A stretch of 51,160 bases of DNA from Paenibacillus popilliae ATCC 14706 (GCF_000315235.1 NZ_BALG01000167.1:1-51160); one strand, 5' to 3'; counted from the first letter of the stretch, positions 9,141 through 18,249 are shown. Notes: a model not told the origin generated them from the sequence alone. Translations and numbers: made by a program.

Positions 9141-9759
9141 GGGAATTCCCTCGCTTTCGTTGTTTCGATTTGTCGCGTTTTTTGGTGAACAAGCGGATAT
9201 GGAGCTTGCTATCCAAAAAATAGAAGCATTTGCCGATCAACAACACAATCGAAGTGGAGTAGTGAATCGCAAACGACTTCCCCAACGCTTTGCCTCCGAC
9301 GGTTAATGCGGAGACGAGTCCGGTGAATGTAACGCTTACCGCCGTCGTCATCCATACGCTATCCGCATTCATGGACCATAACAAATTCGTCACTACGATC
9401 GCTGTGGCCGAACCGCTGATAACCCCTGTCATGTCACCAATCACGTCATTGCAGAAGTTCGAAAAACGATCCGCGTTGCGAACGATATAAATCGCTTGCT
9501 TGGCTCCGCGCACCCTCTCCGCCGCCATCGCATGGAACGGAGTCTCCTTCGCGGCAGCCGCAGCTAAGCCCATAATATCAAAAAACACTCCAATAAGCAC
9601 GAGCATCAACACGATCACCATGCCGACGCCCCAGCCCGCCTTCCCCAATATCGACGTGGAGGCAACAGATAATATGGCGGCCATCGCGAAGGTGACGATA
9701 AAAATGAATATGCTCCACTTGACGGAATGTTTGAATGAAAATTTCATTTTCGTTGTCAA
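9121..9759 (-). CDS. oapA: OLE RNA-associated membrane protein OapA
   Basis: A 212-residue integral membrane protein with four predicted helices: about 16-36 ([18 protein letters not shown]), 42-66 ([22 protein letters not shown]), about 115-140 and 145-175. A basic tail ends it ([12 protein letters not shown]). Between helices 2 and 3 lies a soluble stretch ([19 protein letters not shown]). The fold resembles a minimal DUF21 membrane domain. It is called OapA because it lies between ispA and dxs and directly follows a large non-coding region, the position of the OLE RNA and its essential protein partner in alkaliphilic Bacillus. It starts with TTG at 9759 after AAAAGGATGA. Identification rests on family memory and context, not on an alignment. 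Confidence 0.8.
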   Translation of the reverse strand: MTTKMKFSFKHSVKWSIFIFIVTFAMAAILSVASTSILGKAGWGVGMVIVLMLVLIGVFFDIMGLAAAAAKETPFHAMAAERVRGAKQAIYIVRNADRFSNFCNDVIGDMTGVISGSATAIVVTNLLWSMNADSVWMTTAVSVTFTGLVSALTVGGKALGKSFAIHYSTSIVLLIGKCFYFLDSKLHIRLFTKKRDKSKQRKRGNSRAARTD

Positions 9760-9794
9760 CTCATCCTTTTAAGAGATGTTCCCACGAACTTATT

Positions 9795-10467
9795 GTATGT
9801 ATTTTGTTAACCAATGATGGTTGGAGTGGTAGCTTTCTGGATAAACGCTGTGGCTTAGGTCCAGTAGGTTTTCCCAGACGCCCGCCTCCCCGTCGCCGGG
9901 TAGGCCGTTTCCAATTAAGAGCGTCTTGACGCCGTCGCCGGACGTCAGACTGGATTACCACTTAGACCACACTATAATCCCCACAAAGCCTCACAATGTG
10001 AACAGTCTAGGAGTTTTCCTCGAGCAGCCCTGAACCGACCCTTAGCCTCTTTTGCAAATCAGATTTCAAGCGGCATCCGATAGGTAGGTCTTTGGCCGAA
10101 GACCGTCGTATCTACACATCCGCTATCCCTGCAGACTCACTCAAGGCAGGCTACGCTACATACAAGCCACCCGCACGGAACGATCCGGGAAGCCGGAGAG
10201 CGTTCCGTGTGACTCGCAATATAGGTTCATACCCCAAGCCGTAATGCGACGCGCGAGGACGCCGTACCACGCACTTGGGCCTCCGCGGAAGCGGGGTCAA
10301 CGCCCACATGCCATTGTGGATCGCCCCACAACCTTAACTCCCAGCATCAGCCCACGACTGGGCGTCGCAAGCCAACACCAGGAACTTCATCGATGTGCCC
10401 TTTGGCGAATTTTTAGGCCCGTCTTCGGTGTCGGGAGGCCGACTAGAATACTGCACCACTCTATGTG
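9795..10467 (-). ncRNA. ole: OLE (ornate large extremophilic) RNA, candidate
   Basis: The roughly 800-base gap between ispA and oapA has no credible protein: frames are short and lack SD sites and family features. On the minus strand it opens with an extended -10 promoter and is full of nested inverted repeats. Examples are ACGGAACG/CGTTCCGT (10175-10182 with 10201-10208) enclosing TCCGG/CCGGA (10184-10188 with 10193-10197), and GCGTC-TT-GACGC (9921-9932). Length (about 670), strand, and placement after ispA and before a four-helix protein and dxs match the OLE RNA locus. OLE RNA forms a membrane-bound ribonucleoprotein with OapA and supports tolerance of cold, alcohol and Mg2+ stress in Bacillus halodurans. 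The ends are approximate. Confidence 0.8.
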
Positions 10468-10473
10468 CGCTCT

Positions 10474-10482
10474 ATTATATCA
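10474..10482 (-). promoter_or_regulatory. Extended -10 promoter for the OLE RNA
   Basis: The minus strand reads TGATATAAT at 10482-10474, a perfect extended -10 (TGnTATAAT). No good -35 is needed or seen. Transcription would begin near 10467, about 100 bases after the ispA stop, so the RNA can be made independently of the upstream operon. Confidence 0.65.
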
Positions 10483-10565
10483 CAAAACGGAAACGCAAAA
10501 CACGCGATATCATTTCCATGAAAGCGTTCCTCTGGAAATCCACCGCTCATCAGACCGGCGGGCAT

Positions 10566-11489
10566 TCAGAATTGGCGCTTCAGCAAAAAATCCGCAAGCT
10601 CATACAACCTCGCCGGAAAAGGAAATCCGGCCTGCCGCACCGCTTGCTTCGCTTCCTCCGTCAGCCGGACGACCTCCTGCTTGGAGGCCTCCAGACCGAT
10701 AAAATACGGGTAGGTAACCTTTCCGCACTTTTCATCGCTCCCCGTCGGCTTGCCGAGCAGCACTTCTTCTCCGGTAATATCAAGAATATCGTCCTGGATC
10801 TGGAAGGCGAGGCCGAGCTTCGTCCCGAATTCGGTCAACGCGTTCAGTTGCGATCCATTGGCCCCCGCCAGATGGGCGCCTGCGCGAAGCGCGAACACGA
10901 TTAAATCGCTCGTCTTATGAAGATGAATATATTCAAGCTGGACCAGCGTCGTCATTCCCTGCTCGCCCAAAATATCGGCGGTCTGGCCGCCTACCATGCC
11001 CCGCATGCCTGCATAAACGGACAGTTCCTCGGTGATGGTCAGGGCGATCTCGGCCGGGATGCTGTGGCGGCGCGCGCTTTGCGCGACCGTGTAGAAGGCA
11101 TGGGTCAGAAGCGCATCGCCCGCCAAGATGGCGAGGGCTTCCCCGAACACCTTATGGTTGGTTGGCTTGCCCCGGCGGTAATCATCGTTATCCATCGCCG
11201 GCAGATCGTCATGCACGAGAGAGTATGTATGTAACATCTCGATGGCACAGGCCACCGGATCGGCGGCTTCCAGCGGTCCGCCCAGGCTCTCGCATGCGAT
11301 GATAACACAGAGCGGCCGCAGGCGCTTGCCCCCAGCCATCAGCGAGTACAGCATCGCTTCCTTCAATTCGGCAGGTACATGCCAGCCGGCGGGGAATTGA
11401 GCCGGCAGCAGCCGCTCCATCCGCGCGACGTGACGCTTCAAATAAGAAGCGAACCTTTCTTCCGCTCCGGCGCTACTCAATCCGATCAC
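10566..11489 (-). CDS. ispA: Farnesyl/geranyl polyprenyl diphosphate synthase
   Basis: Prenyl elongation enzyme adding isopentenyl diphosphate units to give farnesyl diphosphate. Both aspartate-rich motifs are present: DDLPAMDND at 94-102 (first, with the bacterial two-residue insert) and DDILD at 233-237 (second); GGKRLRP (53-59) binds diphosphate. It is 307 residues, slightly longer than usual at the N-terminus. A GTG at 11489 is the likely start, overlapping the xseB end by 17 bases. It is followed directly by the OLE RNA region, then oapA and dxs, linking two isoprenoid genes around the RNA. Confidence 0.95.
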   Translation of the reverse strand: MIGLSSAGAEERFASYLKRHVARMERLLPAQFPAGWHVPAELKEAMLYSLMAGGKRLRPLCVIIACESLGGPLEAADPVACAIEMLHTYSLVHDDLPAMDNDDYRRGKPTNHKVFGEALAILAGDALLTHAFYTVAQSARRHSIPAEIALTITEELSVYAGMRGMVGGQTADILGEQGMTTLVQLEYIHLHKTSDLIVFALRAGAHLAGANGSQLNALTEFGTKLGLAFQIQDDILDITGEEVLLGKPTGSDEKCGKVTYPYFIGLEASKQEVVRLTEEAKQAVRQAGFPFPARLYELADFLLKRQF

Positions 11490-11739
11490 CCGCTTCTTCC
11501 GCTGGGAACGGCTGCCGCCTCAGTTCGCCATTCTGCTCTGACAACACCTCGATTTTGCGTTCAACCTGCTCCAATTTGCGGGCGCACAGACCGGACAGGC
11601 CCATCCCTTCCTGGAAAAGCTCAATTGCTTTCTCCAGCAGTACTTCTCCGCTCTCCAACTGCTCGACGATATGCTCCAGCTTCTCCATTGCGGTCTCGAA
11701 GCTCATTTCCTGATGGGTAGCCTTTTCATGATTATCCAT
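11473..11739 (-). CDS. xseB: Exodeoxyribonuclease VII small subunit
   Basis: Small helical subunit of exonuclease VII, several copies of which bind each XseA. The conserved hairpin FETAMEKLEHIVEQLESGEVLLEKAIELFQEGMGL covers residues about 14-47. At 88 residues it has a slightly long charged tail (RRQPFPAEEAGDRIE). It begins 4 bases after the xseA stop and overlaps the start of ispA, so xseA-xseB-ispA is translated as one unit. Confidence 0.94.
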   Translation of the reverse strand: MDNHEKATHQEMSFETAMEKLEHIVEQLESGEVLLEKAIELFQEGMGLSGLCARKLEQVERKIEVLSEQNGELRRQPFPAEEAGDRIE

Positions 11740-11742
11740 CGA

Positions 11743-13098
11743 TCAATCGCTACCTCCTTTCATCGACCAGACGTGGCAATCGAGCTGCCCGTCGTTCAGC
11801 TTCACGCGGACGACGTCTCCCAACTTCACATCCTTAATCGTGCGGATCATGTTCTCTTCCCGCTCATCATACACGAGACTGTACCCACGCGCCATCGTCT
11901 TCAACGGACTCAGGGCATCCAGCTGCTTCAGATGCGCGCCGAGCTTCAGGCGCCGCTCATTCATCTGCATCGCCATCGCACGGTGAAGCTGGCGCTCCAT
12001 GCCGTTCAGCCGCTCCCGTGCGGAACGCATCTGATGTACCGGCGTCTGCTCCCGCAAGCGTCCGCGCAGTTCCCTCCACCGCTCGTCCGCTTGATTGAAG
12101 CGGCTGCGCGACCGGTATACGAGCCGCTCTCGCAGCCGTTCATACCGCTCCTGATGTTTCGCCGTCAGCAGCACGGGCTTCCGCAACACGGGCGAGCGCT
12201 GGGCGCGCAGCAGCCGTTCCTGGCTCTGCTGCACCGTTCGCCGCATGCCGTGCCGCATCCGCTCCGCAAGATGCTGAAGATGCTGCCGCAGCTCCTCCTG
12301 ATGCGTCACCGCCAATTCGGCGGCCGCCGTCGGTGTCGGCGCACGCAGGTCGGCAACGAAATCCGCAATCGTGAAATCCGTCTCATGCCCAACGGCCGAT
12401 ATGATCGGGATGACCGATTGAGCGATGGCGCGAGCCACGATTTCTTCATTGAAGGCCCACAGCTCCTCCAGCGATCCGCCGCCGCGCCCCACGATGAGCA
12501 CATCGGCTTCCTGGTGGCGGTTCATTGCTTCGATGGCCGCCGCGATTGAGGCGGCCGCCTGGTTGCCCTGAACCAGCACCGGATAGAGAACGACATGGAC
12601 GCCCGGCTGGCGCCGCCGCAGCGTAATCATAATATCGCGCACCGCAGCGCCCGTCTGCGACGTTATGACCCCGATCTTCTTCGGATAGCGAGGCAGCAGA
12701 CGCTTTCGCTCAGCGGCGAACAGCCCTTCCGCTCCCAAGCGCTCCTTCAACTGCTCGAACGCCGCATACAAACTGCCAATGCCGTCCGGCTGCATATGCT
12801 GTGCATAGAATTGATACTGGCCGTCGCGCTCATACACCGTCACGTTGCCGCGGGCGATGACGCGCGCCCCTTCCTTCGGCCGGAAGGGAAGCCGTTGATT
12901 GTAGGATGCGAACATGATCGCCCGCAAGCGGCTGTCCGCATCCTTGAGCGTGAAATACATGTGTCCGCTGGCATGGTGAGTGAAGTTCGAGATTTCGCCC
13001 CGCACCCAGACATCCTGCAACCGGGCATCCCCATCCAGCTTCATCCGTATATAACGGTTCAGATCCTTTACGGATAGAACCCGTGCCTGATTCGCCAT
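11743..13098 (-). CDS. xseA: Exodeoxyribonuclease VII large subunit
   Basis: Catalytic subunit of exonuclease VII, which degrades single-stranded DNA from either end. It has an N-terminal OB fold (VWVRGEISNFTHHASGHMYFTLKD), then the catalytic domain with KIGVITSQTGAAVRDI and the glycine-rich VGRGGGSLEELWAFNEE and VGHETDFTIADFVADLRAPTPTAAAE, and a long C-terminal coiled coil for XseB binding. It is 451 residues from the ATG at 13098, eight bases after GGGAGGAGG; an ATG nine codons upstream lacks such a site. Confidence 0.96.
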   Translation of the reverse strand: MANQARVLSVKDLNRYIRMKLDGDARLQDVWVRGEISNFTHHASGHMYFTLKDADSRLRAIMFASYNQRLPFRPKEGARVIARGNVTVYERDGQYQFYAQHMQPDGIGSLYAAFEQLKERLGAEGLFAAERKRLLPRYPKKIGVITSQTGAAVRDIMITLRRRQPGVHVVLYPVLVQGNQAAASIAAAIEAMNRHQEADVLIVGRGGGSLEELWAFNEEIVARAIAQSVIPIISAVGHETDFTIADFVADLRAPTPTAAAELAVTHQEELRQHLQHLAERMRHGMRRTVQQSQERLLRAQRSPVLRKPVLLTAKHQERYERLRERLVYRSRSRFNQADERWRELRGRLREQTPVHQMRSARERLNGMERQLHRAMAMQMNERRLKLGAHLKQLDALSPLKTMARGYSLVYDEREENMIRTIKDVKLGDVVRVKLNDGQLDCHVWSMKGGSD

Positions 13099-13228
13099 CC
13101 CGGCAGCCTCCTCCCCCCGAGACATCCTGCCATCCGTACGTTAGCGATGGCGGTCCTTGCGGTTTGTACTGCGATTCGTCCTCTGGTTCGTACCGCAAGC
13201 CATCGCACCGCTTTCCCCCTGCGGCAGG

Positions 13229-14104
13229 CTACGCTTGGGCCGAAGCCTTCGCCAAGCGGTGGAACCGTTCCGCCGTCTTGAGCGTGTTGGATATTAGCAT
13301 CGTAATCGTCATCGGACCGACGCCGCGCGGCACTGGCGTAATCCAAGAGCACAGCTCCTTGACGTCGTCGGTGTCGACATCGCCGACGAGCTTGCCGTTC
13401 TCCAGCCGGTTCATGCCGACATCGATGACGACGGCTCCCGGCTTAATGAAGGAACGGTTGACGTAATGTGCCTTGCCGATGGCGACAACGAGAATATCCG
13501 CCATTCGGGAGAGCTCTTCGATGTTCTGCGTGCGCGAATGGCACATCGTCACCGTCGCATGCTCGCGCTGCAGCAGCAGCGAGATCGGTTTGCCGACGAT
13601 ATTGCTGCGACCGATGACGACGGCATGCTTGCCGGCAATCGGAATGTCGTTGCGCTTGAGCATTTCCATCATGCCCGCCGGCGTGCAGGGCAGAAGAGAC
13701 TCGTCGCCAAGCACCATATTCCCGACGCTGACCGGATGGAAGCCGTCCACATCCTTCTCCACCGCAATCGCATCAATGACAGCCTTCTCGTCGATAGGAG
13801 ACGGCAGCGGGAGCTGGACGAGAATACCGTGAATCGTCGCTTGCACGTTCAGGCGGCCGACCAGTTCCAGAAGCTCTTCTTGGGAGGTCTGTTCCGCCAG
13901 ACGGTGCACTTCCGAATAGAACCCCAATTCGAGACAGGCTTTATGCTTGCTGTTCACGTAAACATGGGAAGCCGGGTCGTCACCTACGATGATGACCGCC
14001 AATCCAGGACGGGTTCCTTGCTCGATCAGCCATGCCGCCTGCTGCTTGATTTCTTCGCGTATCGTCTGTGATAATGCTTGTCCATTCAAAAGTTGCGCTG
14101 TCAT
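13229..14104 (-). CDS. folD: Methylenetetrahydrofolate dehydrogenase/cyclohydrolase
   Basis: Bifunctional enzyme interconverting 5,10-methylene-, methenyl- and 10-formyl-tetrahydrofolate. Visible signatures are GDDPASHVYVNSKHKAC (the YVxxK active site), VQLPLPSPIDEKAVIDAI, the nucleotide-binding GRSNIVGKPISLLL and the C-terminal PVPRGVGPMTITML. The start is ATG at 14104 behind GGAGGAGAG, giving 291 residues, normal length. It lies between nusB and xseA on the same strand. A gap of about 130 bases before xseA shows no clear terminator. Confidence 0.96.
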   Translation of the reverse strand: MTAQLLNGQALSQTIREEIKQQAAWLIEQGTRPGLAVIIVGDDPASHVYVNSKHKACLELGFYSEVHRLAEQTSQEELLELVGRLNVQATIHGILVQLPLPSPIDEKAVIDAIAVEKDVDGFHPVSVGNMVLGDESLLPCTPAGMMEMLKRNDIPIAGKHAVVIGRSNIVGKPISLLLQREHATVTMCHSRTQNIEELSRMADILVVAIGKAHYVNRSFIKPGAVVIDVGMNRLENGKLVGDVDTDDVKELCSWITPVPRGVGPMTITMLISNTLKTAERFHRLAKASAQA

Positions 14105-14138
14105 GGTCTCTCCTCCATCCGTTCTTGTAGCTCGCCAG

Positions 14139-14672
14139 TTATCCCCGGAGCTCGCTGTCCACCGAGGGGCCATCTATAGGCTCATCGTCCTTGCGATAGC
14201 CGCTGCCGCCTTCGCTGGCGTCTGCTCCGTCCTGCTGGCCGCTGCGATCCCGCAGCATCTGGCCGAGCACGCCGTTTACGAATTTGCCCGACTCCTCGGC
14301 ACCGAAATGCTTGGCCAGGATAATCGCCTCGTTGATGGCCACCTTCGGCGGTACATCTGTGCGGAATGCCATCTCGTAACAAGCAAGGCGCAGCACCTGG
14401 CGATCGACCCGCGACAGCCGGTCGACCTGCCAGCCCTTCAAATAACGGACCAGGATGGCATCGATCTCGTCCCGCTTCTCCCAGGTATCGCGAACCCATT
14501 TCAGCACGTGCTTATGCATCGCCCGCGCATGCTCCGGCTTCAACCCGATTTCATTCTCTTCTTGATTCGATTCCGAAACGATCATGTCCACCGCTTGTTC
14601 AGGGGTCACGTCCGTCATTTCCAGCTGATACAAGCTTTGAACTGCCATCTCTCTGGCAATGCGTCTCTTCAT
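14139..14672 (-). CDS. nusB: Transcription antitermination factor NusB
   Basis: RNA-binding helical protein that, with NusE, promotes processive rRNA transcription. It starts MKRRIAREMAVQSLYQLEM and contains VDRQVLRLACYEMAFRTDVPPKVAINEAIILAKHFG near the C-terminus, both standard. After the usual end (FVNGVLGQMLRD) there is an extra acidic, glycine-rich tail of about 37 residues that I expect to be disordered. SD AGGAGG precedes the ATG at 14672. Confidence 0.95.
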   Translation of the reverse strand: MKRRIAREMAVQSLYQLEMTDVTPEQAVDMIVSESNQEENEIGLKPEHARAMHKHVLKWVRDTWEKRDEIDAILVRYLKGWQVDRLSRVDRQVLRLACYEMAFRTDVPPKVAINEAIILAKHFGAEESGKFVNGVLGQMLRDRSGQQDGADASEGGSGYRKDDEPIDGPSVDSELRG

Positions 14673-14871
14673 GAAAAAAACTCCTCCTGCATCTATATCG
14701 CATCCGAATCGCCACTTTCACACTGCCGTCGAAGGTGGATCCTTCATGTCTCTTGACTGCCACGGCCCCTCCGGAATTCATGCCCCGTCCAAAAAATCCT
14801 ATGCCGCCCCGATTTTGTTCCGTCGGTAAGTGACCTGCGGTCAAGCAGTCGTTCGGAGCGTCCATAGGACT

Positions 14872-15102
14872 CTACTTAAACCTATCAAACCGTTCTGACA
14901 GCCATATTCCAATACGCCGCCATGGGAACATGGGGCCCAGCTTCAAATCGTTTTGCCTGCCTACATTGTATCCAATGAAGACGAGTAGCGCAAAAAATAA
15001 CATATCCCAAAATCCGGCGATCAAATAAACCACGCCCAAAATAAATCCACCCGCGCTGCCGATGATGCGATTTCTGTGACTCTCCCACCATTCATTCCAC
15101 AT
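14872..15102 (-). CDS. DUF2273 small membrane protein
   Basis: A 76-residue protein with one long or hairpin membrane segment (IIGSAGGFILGVVYLIAGFWDMLFFALLVFIGYNVG), ending in a basic amphipathic tail. This is the DUF2273 type commonly encoded beside Asp23 and AmaP. It follows amaP with 16 bases between them, so asp23-amaP-DUF2273 forms a cell-envelope stress set. Molecular function is unknown; a role in anchoring Asp23-like proteins at the membrane is inferred from the neighbourhood. About 200 bases separate it from nusB, where I see no clear signal. Confidence 0.8.
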   Translation of the reverse strand: MWNEWWESHRNRIIGSAGGFILGVVYLIAGFWDMLFFALLVFIGYNVGRQNDLKLGPMFPWRRIGIWLSERFDRFK

Positions 15103-15118
15103 CCGGAAAGCTCACCAC

Positions 15119-15658
15119 CTATTCAACCCGCGCTTTGAAGGTCGGAGTCTGGACCACATTCGCCACATATACCGATACGTAAGAGACCGGAATCCCCGTA
15201 ATTTGCTGCACATAGTCGCGAACCTGGCGCTGGACCTCCTCCGTCAGCTCAGGAATCGACGTCTCGCCGTCTACGACCGTCCGAATCACAATGTCCAGAC
15301 CGGCATCATTCGTGCGAATGCGGGCCTTCAAGTCCTTGACTCCCCGTACTCGTCCTGCCGCCTTAAGGGCCACATTCTCTATCGTCTCCATCGAGATCTT
15401 GATGTCGCCTATCTCTGTCCGCTGATCGATCGTAGGCAGCGCCGCACGCTCTCTCCGGATGGACACATAGAAAAAACGGATGCTCAACAAAAACAAGACG
15501 GCGGCGGTCGTGATGACCGTCGACTGCAACCAAAGCGGCTCCGTCAGCTGTATCGGTTGGGCAATGAAACCTGAAGCGGCAAAAATGACAGCTATAGCAA
15601 TCGCACTGATCGCGAAACTGTAAATAAACAGAAAGAGCCTGTCCACAATTTTGCTCAC
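15119..15658 (-). CDS. amaP: AmaP-like Asp23 membrane anchor
   Basis: Two N-terminal membrane helices (about 5-32, LFLFIYSFAISAIAIAVIFAA; and about 47-67, STVITTAAVLFLLSIRFFYVSI) are followed by a cytoplasmic Asp23-like domain (IGDIKISMETIENVALKAAGRVRGV). This is the AmaP arrangement, which tethers Asp23 to the membrane in staphylococci. Start GTG at 15658 follows AAAGGAGG; an ATG 23 codons upstream is inside the preceding hairpin and unlikely. The protein is 179 residues. Confidence 0.85.
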   Translation of the reverse strand: MSKIVDRLFLFIYSFAISAIAIAVIFAASGFIAQPIQLTEPLWLQSTVITTAAVLFLLSIRFFYVSIRRERAALPTIDQRTEIGDIKISMETIENVALKAAGRVRGVKDLKARIRTNDAGLDIVIRTVVDGETSIPELTEEVQRQVRDYVQQITGIPVSYVSVYVANVVQTPTFKARVE

Positions 15659-15701
15659 ACTAGCCTGCCTCCTTTGAACATTTCGTATTGAATATGGCAG
15701 T

Positions 15702-15725
15702 AAACCCCCTTCAAGAGGGGGTTCC
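15702..15725 (-). terminator. GC-rich hairpin between asp23 and amaP
   Basis: AACCCCCT and AGGGGGTT form a strong stem; only three T residues follow on the minus strand. It is probably an attenuator, or an RNA-stability element that lowers amaP expression relative to asp23, rather than a full terminator. Confidence 0.45.
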
Positions 15726-15750
15726 ATATCAATCTTATTTAACTTGCGCC

Positions 15751-16158
15751 TTATTTAACTCGCGCCGGATCTGTCTCTTCAACCTTATCTTGTGCCTTGA
15801 AATGAACGTCATGCACGTGCACATTCACTTCCACGACATGAAGCCCGGTCATCATTTCGATCGAGCGCTTTACGTTCTGTTGAATCTCGCTGGCTACGGT
15901 AGGAATGCGATGGCCGTACTCAATAATAATGTTGACATCGACAGCCGCTTCACGCTGTCCTACTTCCACCTTCACGCCCTTGGACAAATTCTTCCGTCCG
16001 AGCATCTCTGCGATGCCGCCGACGAATCCGCCGCTCATGCCTTCTACGCCTTCGACCTCGATCGTCGCGAGACCTGCAATAACTGCAATGACCTCCGGCG
16101 CAATCTGGATGTTGCCCAAATCCGTGCGTTCAAATCCCGATGCGATCGCCTGATTCAT
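15751..16158 (-). CDS. yqhY: Asp23/Gls24 family envelope stress protein
   Basis: A soluble 135-residue Asp23-family protein. It has the core GNIQIAPEVIAVIAGLATIEVEGVEG, the strand AVDVNIIIEYGHRIPTVASEIQQNVKRSIEMMTGL, and VVEVNVHVHDVHF at the end. In B. subtilis the orthologous yqhY sits beside accBC, as here, and has been tied to acetyl-CoA carboxylase homeostasis. It lies 112 bases after the accC stop and heads the yqhY-amaP-DUF2273 set. Confidence 0.9.
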   Translation of the reverse strand: MNQAIASGFERTDLGNIQIAPEVIAVIAGLATIEVEGVEGMSGGFVGGIAEMLGRKNLSKGVKVEVGQREAAVDVNIIIEYGHRIPTVASEIQQNVKRSIEMMTGLHVVEVNVHVHDVHFKAQDKVEETDPARVK

Positions 16159-16270
16159 CCGTCACACTCTCCTTATCTTTTTGTACTAGAGGCAGTTCCT
16201 GTCCAATGATTATCCTAACTATACCATTTGCCCCTGCATAAGACAAACGACGCTGGCCAATCCAGAACTT

Positions 16271-17614
16271 CTAGACCTCGTGTTCTTCCAAAAACGTAAT
16301 GTCAACATCGCCCTTGATGAACGTAGGGTGTTCAAGCAGGCGGATATGAAACGGTATTGTCGAATGAATACCCTCGATGGTGAATTCGGACAGCGCCCGC
16401 TTCATGCGTTCAATCGCCTCTTCGCGCGTCGGCGCCCACACAATGAGCTTGGCAATCATCGAATCATAGTGCGGCGAGATCAGACAACCAGGATAGGCGG
16501 CGCTGTCGACGCGAACGCCAAATCCGCCGGGTGGCAAATAGAAACCGATCTGGCCGGCCGAAGGCATGAAGTTGCGTGCCGGATCCTCCGCGTTAATGCG
16601 GCATTCTATAGCCCATCCGTCAATGATGACATCTTCTTGACGGAAAGGTAAAGGTTCGCCTTGAGCGACGCGAATCATCTCCTGAATGAGATCAATTCCC
16701 GTAATCATCTCCGTTACCGGATGCTCAACTTGAATCCGGGTATTCATTTCCATAAAGTAATAACTGCCGTCCGGCCCAAGCAGAAACTCCAATGTGCCTG
16801 CACCGGAGTAATCGACCGCCAGCGCGGCGCGAACCGCCGCTTCTCCCATCCGCTCGCGAACTTCGGGCGTCAATACCGGACAAGGCGCTTCCTCTACCAG
16901 CTTCTGGCGGCGCCGCTGCACGGAGCAGTCGCGCTCACCCAAATGAACGGCATGGCCGTGCTTATCGGCAATAATCTGAATTTCTACATGCTTCATTCCG
17001 GTTAAATACTTCTCCAGGTACACACCCGAATTGCCGAACGCTTTCCCGGCTTCCTGCTGAGCGGCCGTCATCTGCTTGATTAGGGCGTCATCGTCCTCCG
17101 CGATGCGGATTCCTTTGCCTCCGCCGCCTGCGGTAGCCTTAATAATGACAGGATATCCGATATCCCGCGCTATCATGAGCGCCTGTTCCAGATCCTCAAC
17201 CAGTCCGTCCGGCCCGGGAATAACCGGAACGCCGGCATCTTTCATCGTCTGCTTGGCGACGGATTTGTCGCCCATGCGCTCAATGGCATCTGCAGACGGA
17301 CCAATGAATGTGATGCCGCACGATTCGCAGATCTCCGCGAAGTCCGCGTTTTCCGCCAGGAACCCGTAGCCCGGGTGCACGGCGTCGCATTCCGTTAACG
17401 TGGCGACACTCATCAGATTCGCAAAATTCAAATAACTGGCTTTGGACGCGGTAGGTCCGATACAATAAGCTTCGTCGGCAAGACGCACATGCAGCGCTTC
17501 CCTGTCCGCCTCCGAATAGACGGCGACCGTCGCGATACCGAGCTCACGACAGGCGCGAATAATGCGAACGGCGATCTCGCCGCGGTTAGCGATTAAAATC
17601 TTATGGAACTTCAT
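16271..17614 (-). CDS. accC: Acetyl-CoA carboxylase, biotin carboxylase subunit
   Basis: ATP-dependent carboxylation of the biotin on AccB, the first half-reaction of malonyl-CoA synthesis. It has an N-terminal Rossmann domain ([18 protein letters not shown]), an ATP-grasp domain with the glycine loop [14 protein letters not shown], and the metal/ATP site [16 protein letters not shown]. It is 447 residues from the ATG at 17614, seven bases after AAGGAGG; the in-frame ATG eight codons upstream is weaker. It is paired with accB just upstream, the usual bicistron. Confidence 0.97.
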   Translation of the reverse strand: MKFHKILIANRGEIAVRIIRACRELGIATVAVYSEADREALHVRLADEAYCIGPTASKASYLNFANLMSVATLTECDAVHPGYGFLAENADFAEICESCGITFIGPSADAIERMGDKSVAKQTMKDAGVPVIPGPDGLVEDLEQALMIARDIGYPVIIKATAGGGGKGIRIAEDDDALIKQMTAAQQEAGKAFGNSGVYLEKYLTGMKHVEIQIIADKHGHAVHLGERDCSVQRRRQKLVEEAPCPVLTPEVRERMGEAAVRAALAVDYSGAGTLEFLLGPDGSYYFMEMNTRIQVEHPVTEMITGIDLIQEMIRVAQGEPLPFRQEDVIIDGWAIECRINAEDPARNFMPSAGQIGFYLPPGGFGVRVDSAAYPGCLISPHYDSMIAKLIVWAPTREEAIERMKRALSEFTIEGIHSTIPFHIRLLEHPTFIKGDVDITFLEEHEV

Positions 17615-17660
17615 CCTTGGACCTCCTTGGCTGGGCATCGTAATGGAATGACGGAATACG

Positions 17661-18152
17661 TCATTCTGGCTTCACCAGGAATAAAGGCTGGCCGAATTCG
17701 ACCAATTGGCCGTTCGTTGCTAGCACCTCGACAATCTCGCCCTTCACCTCGGCTTCGAGCTGGTTCATTAATTTCATCGCTTCCAGAATGCCCACAACTG
17801 TATTCTCGTTGATCTTGTCGCCCACCTTGACATACGGCGGAGCTTCCGGCGAAGGTGTACTGTAGAAGGTGCCGACCATCGGGGATACGATACGGATCAA
17901 GCCCGTCTGCTCTTCCTTCTTCTCCGGTTGAGGCTCAGCCGCTGGCGTGAGCGCTTCTGACGAGACAGAAGCCGTTGCTGGAGCAGGTGCTGCATATGTA
18001 AGCGGCGCTGCCGATGTCTGTACATTGAACACCTCAGTCTTGCCGGGCTTCCGAATCGCGATGCGGCAGCCCTCGTTCTCTATTTCCAGTTCATGTACGG
18101 AGGTCTGGTCCAGGAGCTTGATCAGTTCCTTGATTTCGCTAATTTTGAACAA
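17661..18152 (-). CDS. accB: Acetyl-CoA carboxylase biotin carboxyl carrier protein
   Basis: Carrier of the biotin moved between AccC and the carboxyltransferase. The biotinylation motif EAMKLMN puts the modified Lys at residue 127. An Ala/Pro/Glu-rich flexible linker (about 44-82) joins it to the N-terminal segment ([18 protein letters not shown]). It is 163 residues, typical of Firmicutes. It heads the accB-accC unit. Confidence 0.97.
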   Translation of the reverse strand: MFKISEIKELIKLLDQTSVHELEIENEGCRIAIRKPGKTEVFNVQTSAAPLTYAAPAPATASVSSEALTPAAEPQPEKKEEQTGLIRIVSPMVGTFYSTPSPEAPPYVKVGDKINENTVVGILEAMKLMNQLEAEVKGEIVEVLATNGQLVEFGQPLFLVKPE

Positions 18153-18226
18153 CTTGAATCACTCCTTGAGACGATATGTATGAGCAAATAGATAATGTTA
18201 TCAGACGGACAATCTACGACGTATGT

Positions 18227-18235
18227 ATTATATCA
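18227..18235 (-). promoter_or_regulatory. Extended -10 promoter for accB-accC
   Basis: TGATATAAT on the minus strand (18235-18227) is a perfect extended -10. It lies about 75 bases upstream of the accB start and just after the spoIIIAH terminator, so accBC is transcribed independently of the sporulation operon. Confidence 0.6.
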
Positions 18236-18249
18236 TAATCGTCTCAAAT

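Noticed and set aside
10244-10904. Plus-strand open frames of about 150-170 codons in the ispA-oapA gap
   Set aside because: They have no Shine-Dalgarno sites or protein-like composition and run into ispA antisense; the structured-RNA reading explains the region better.
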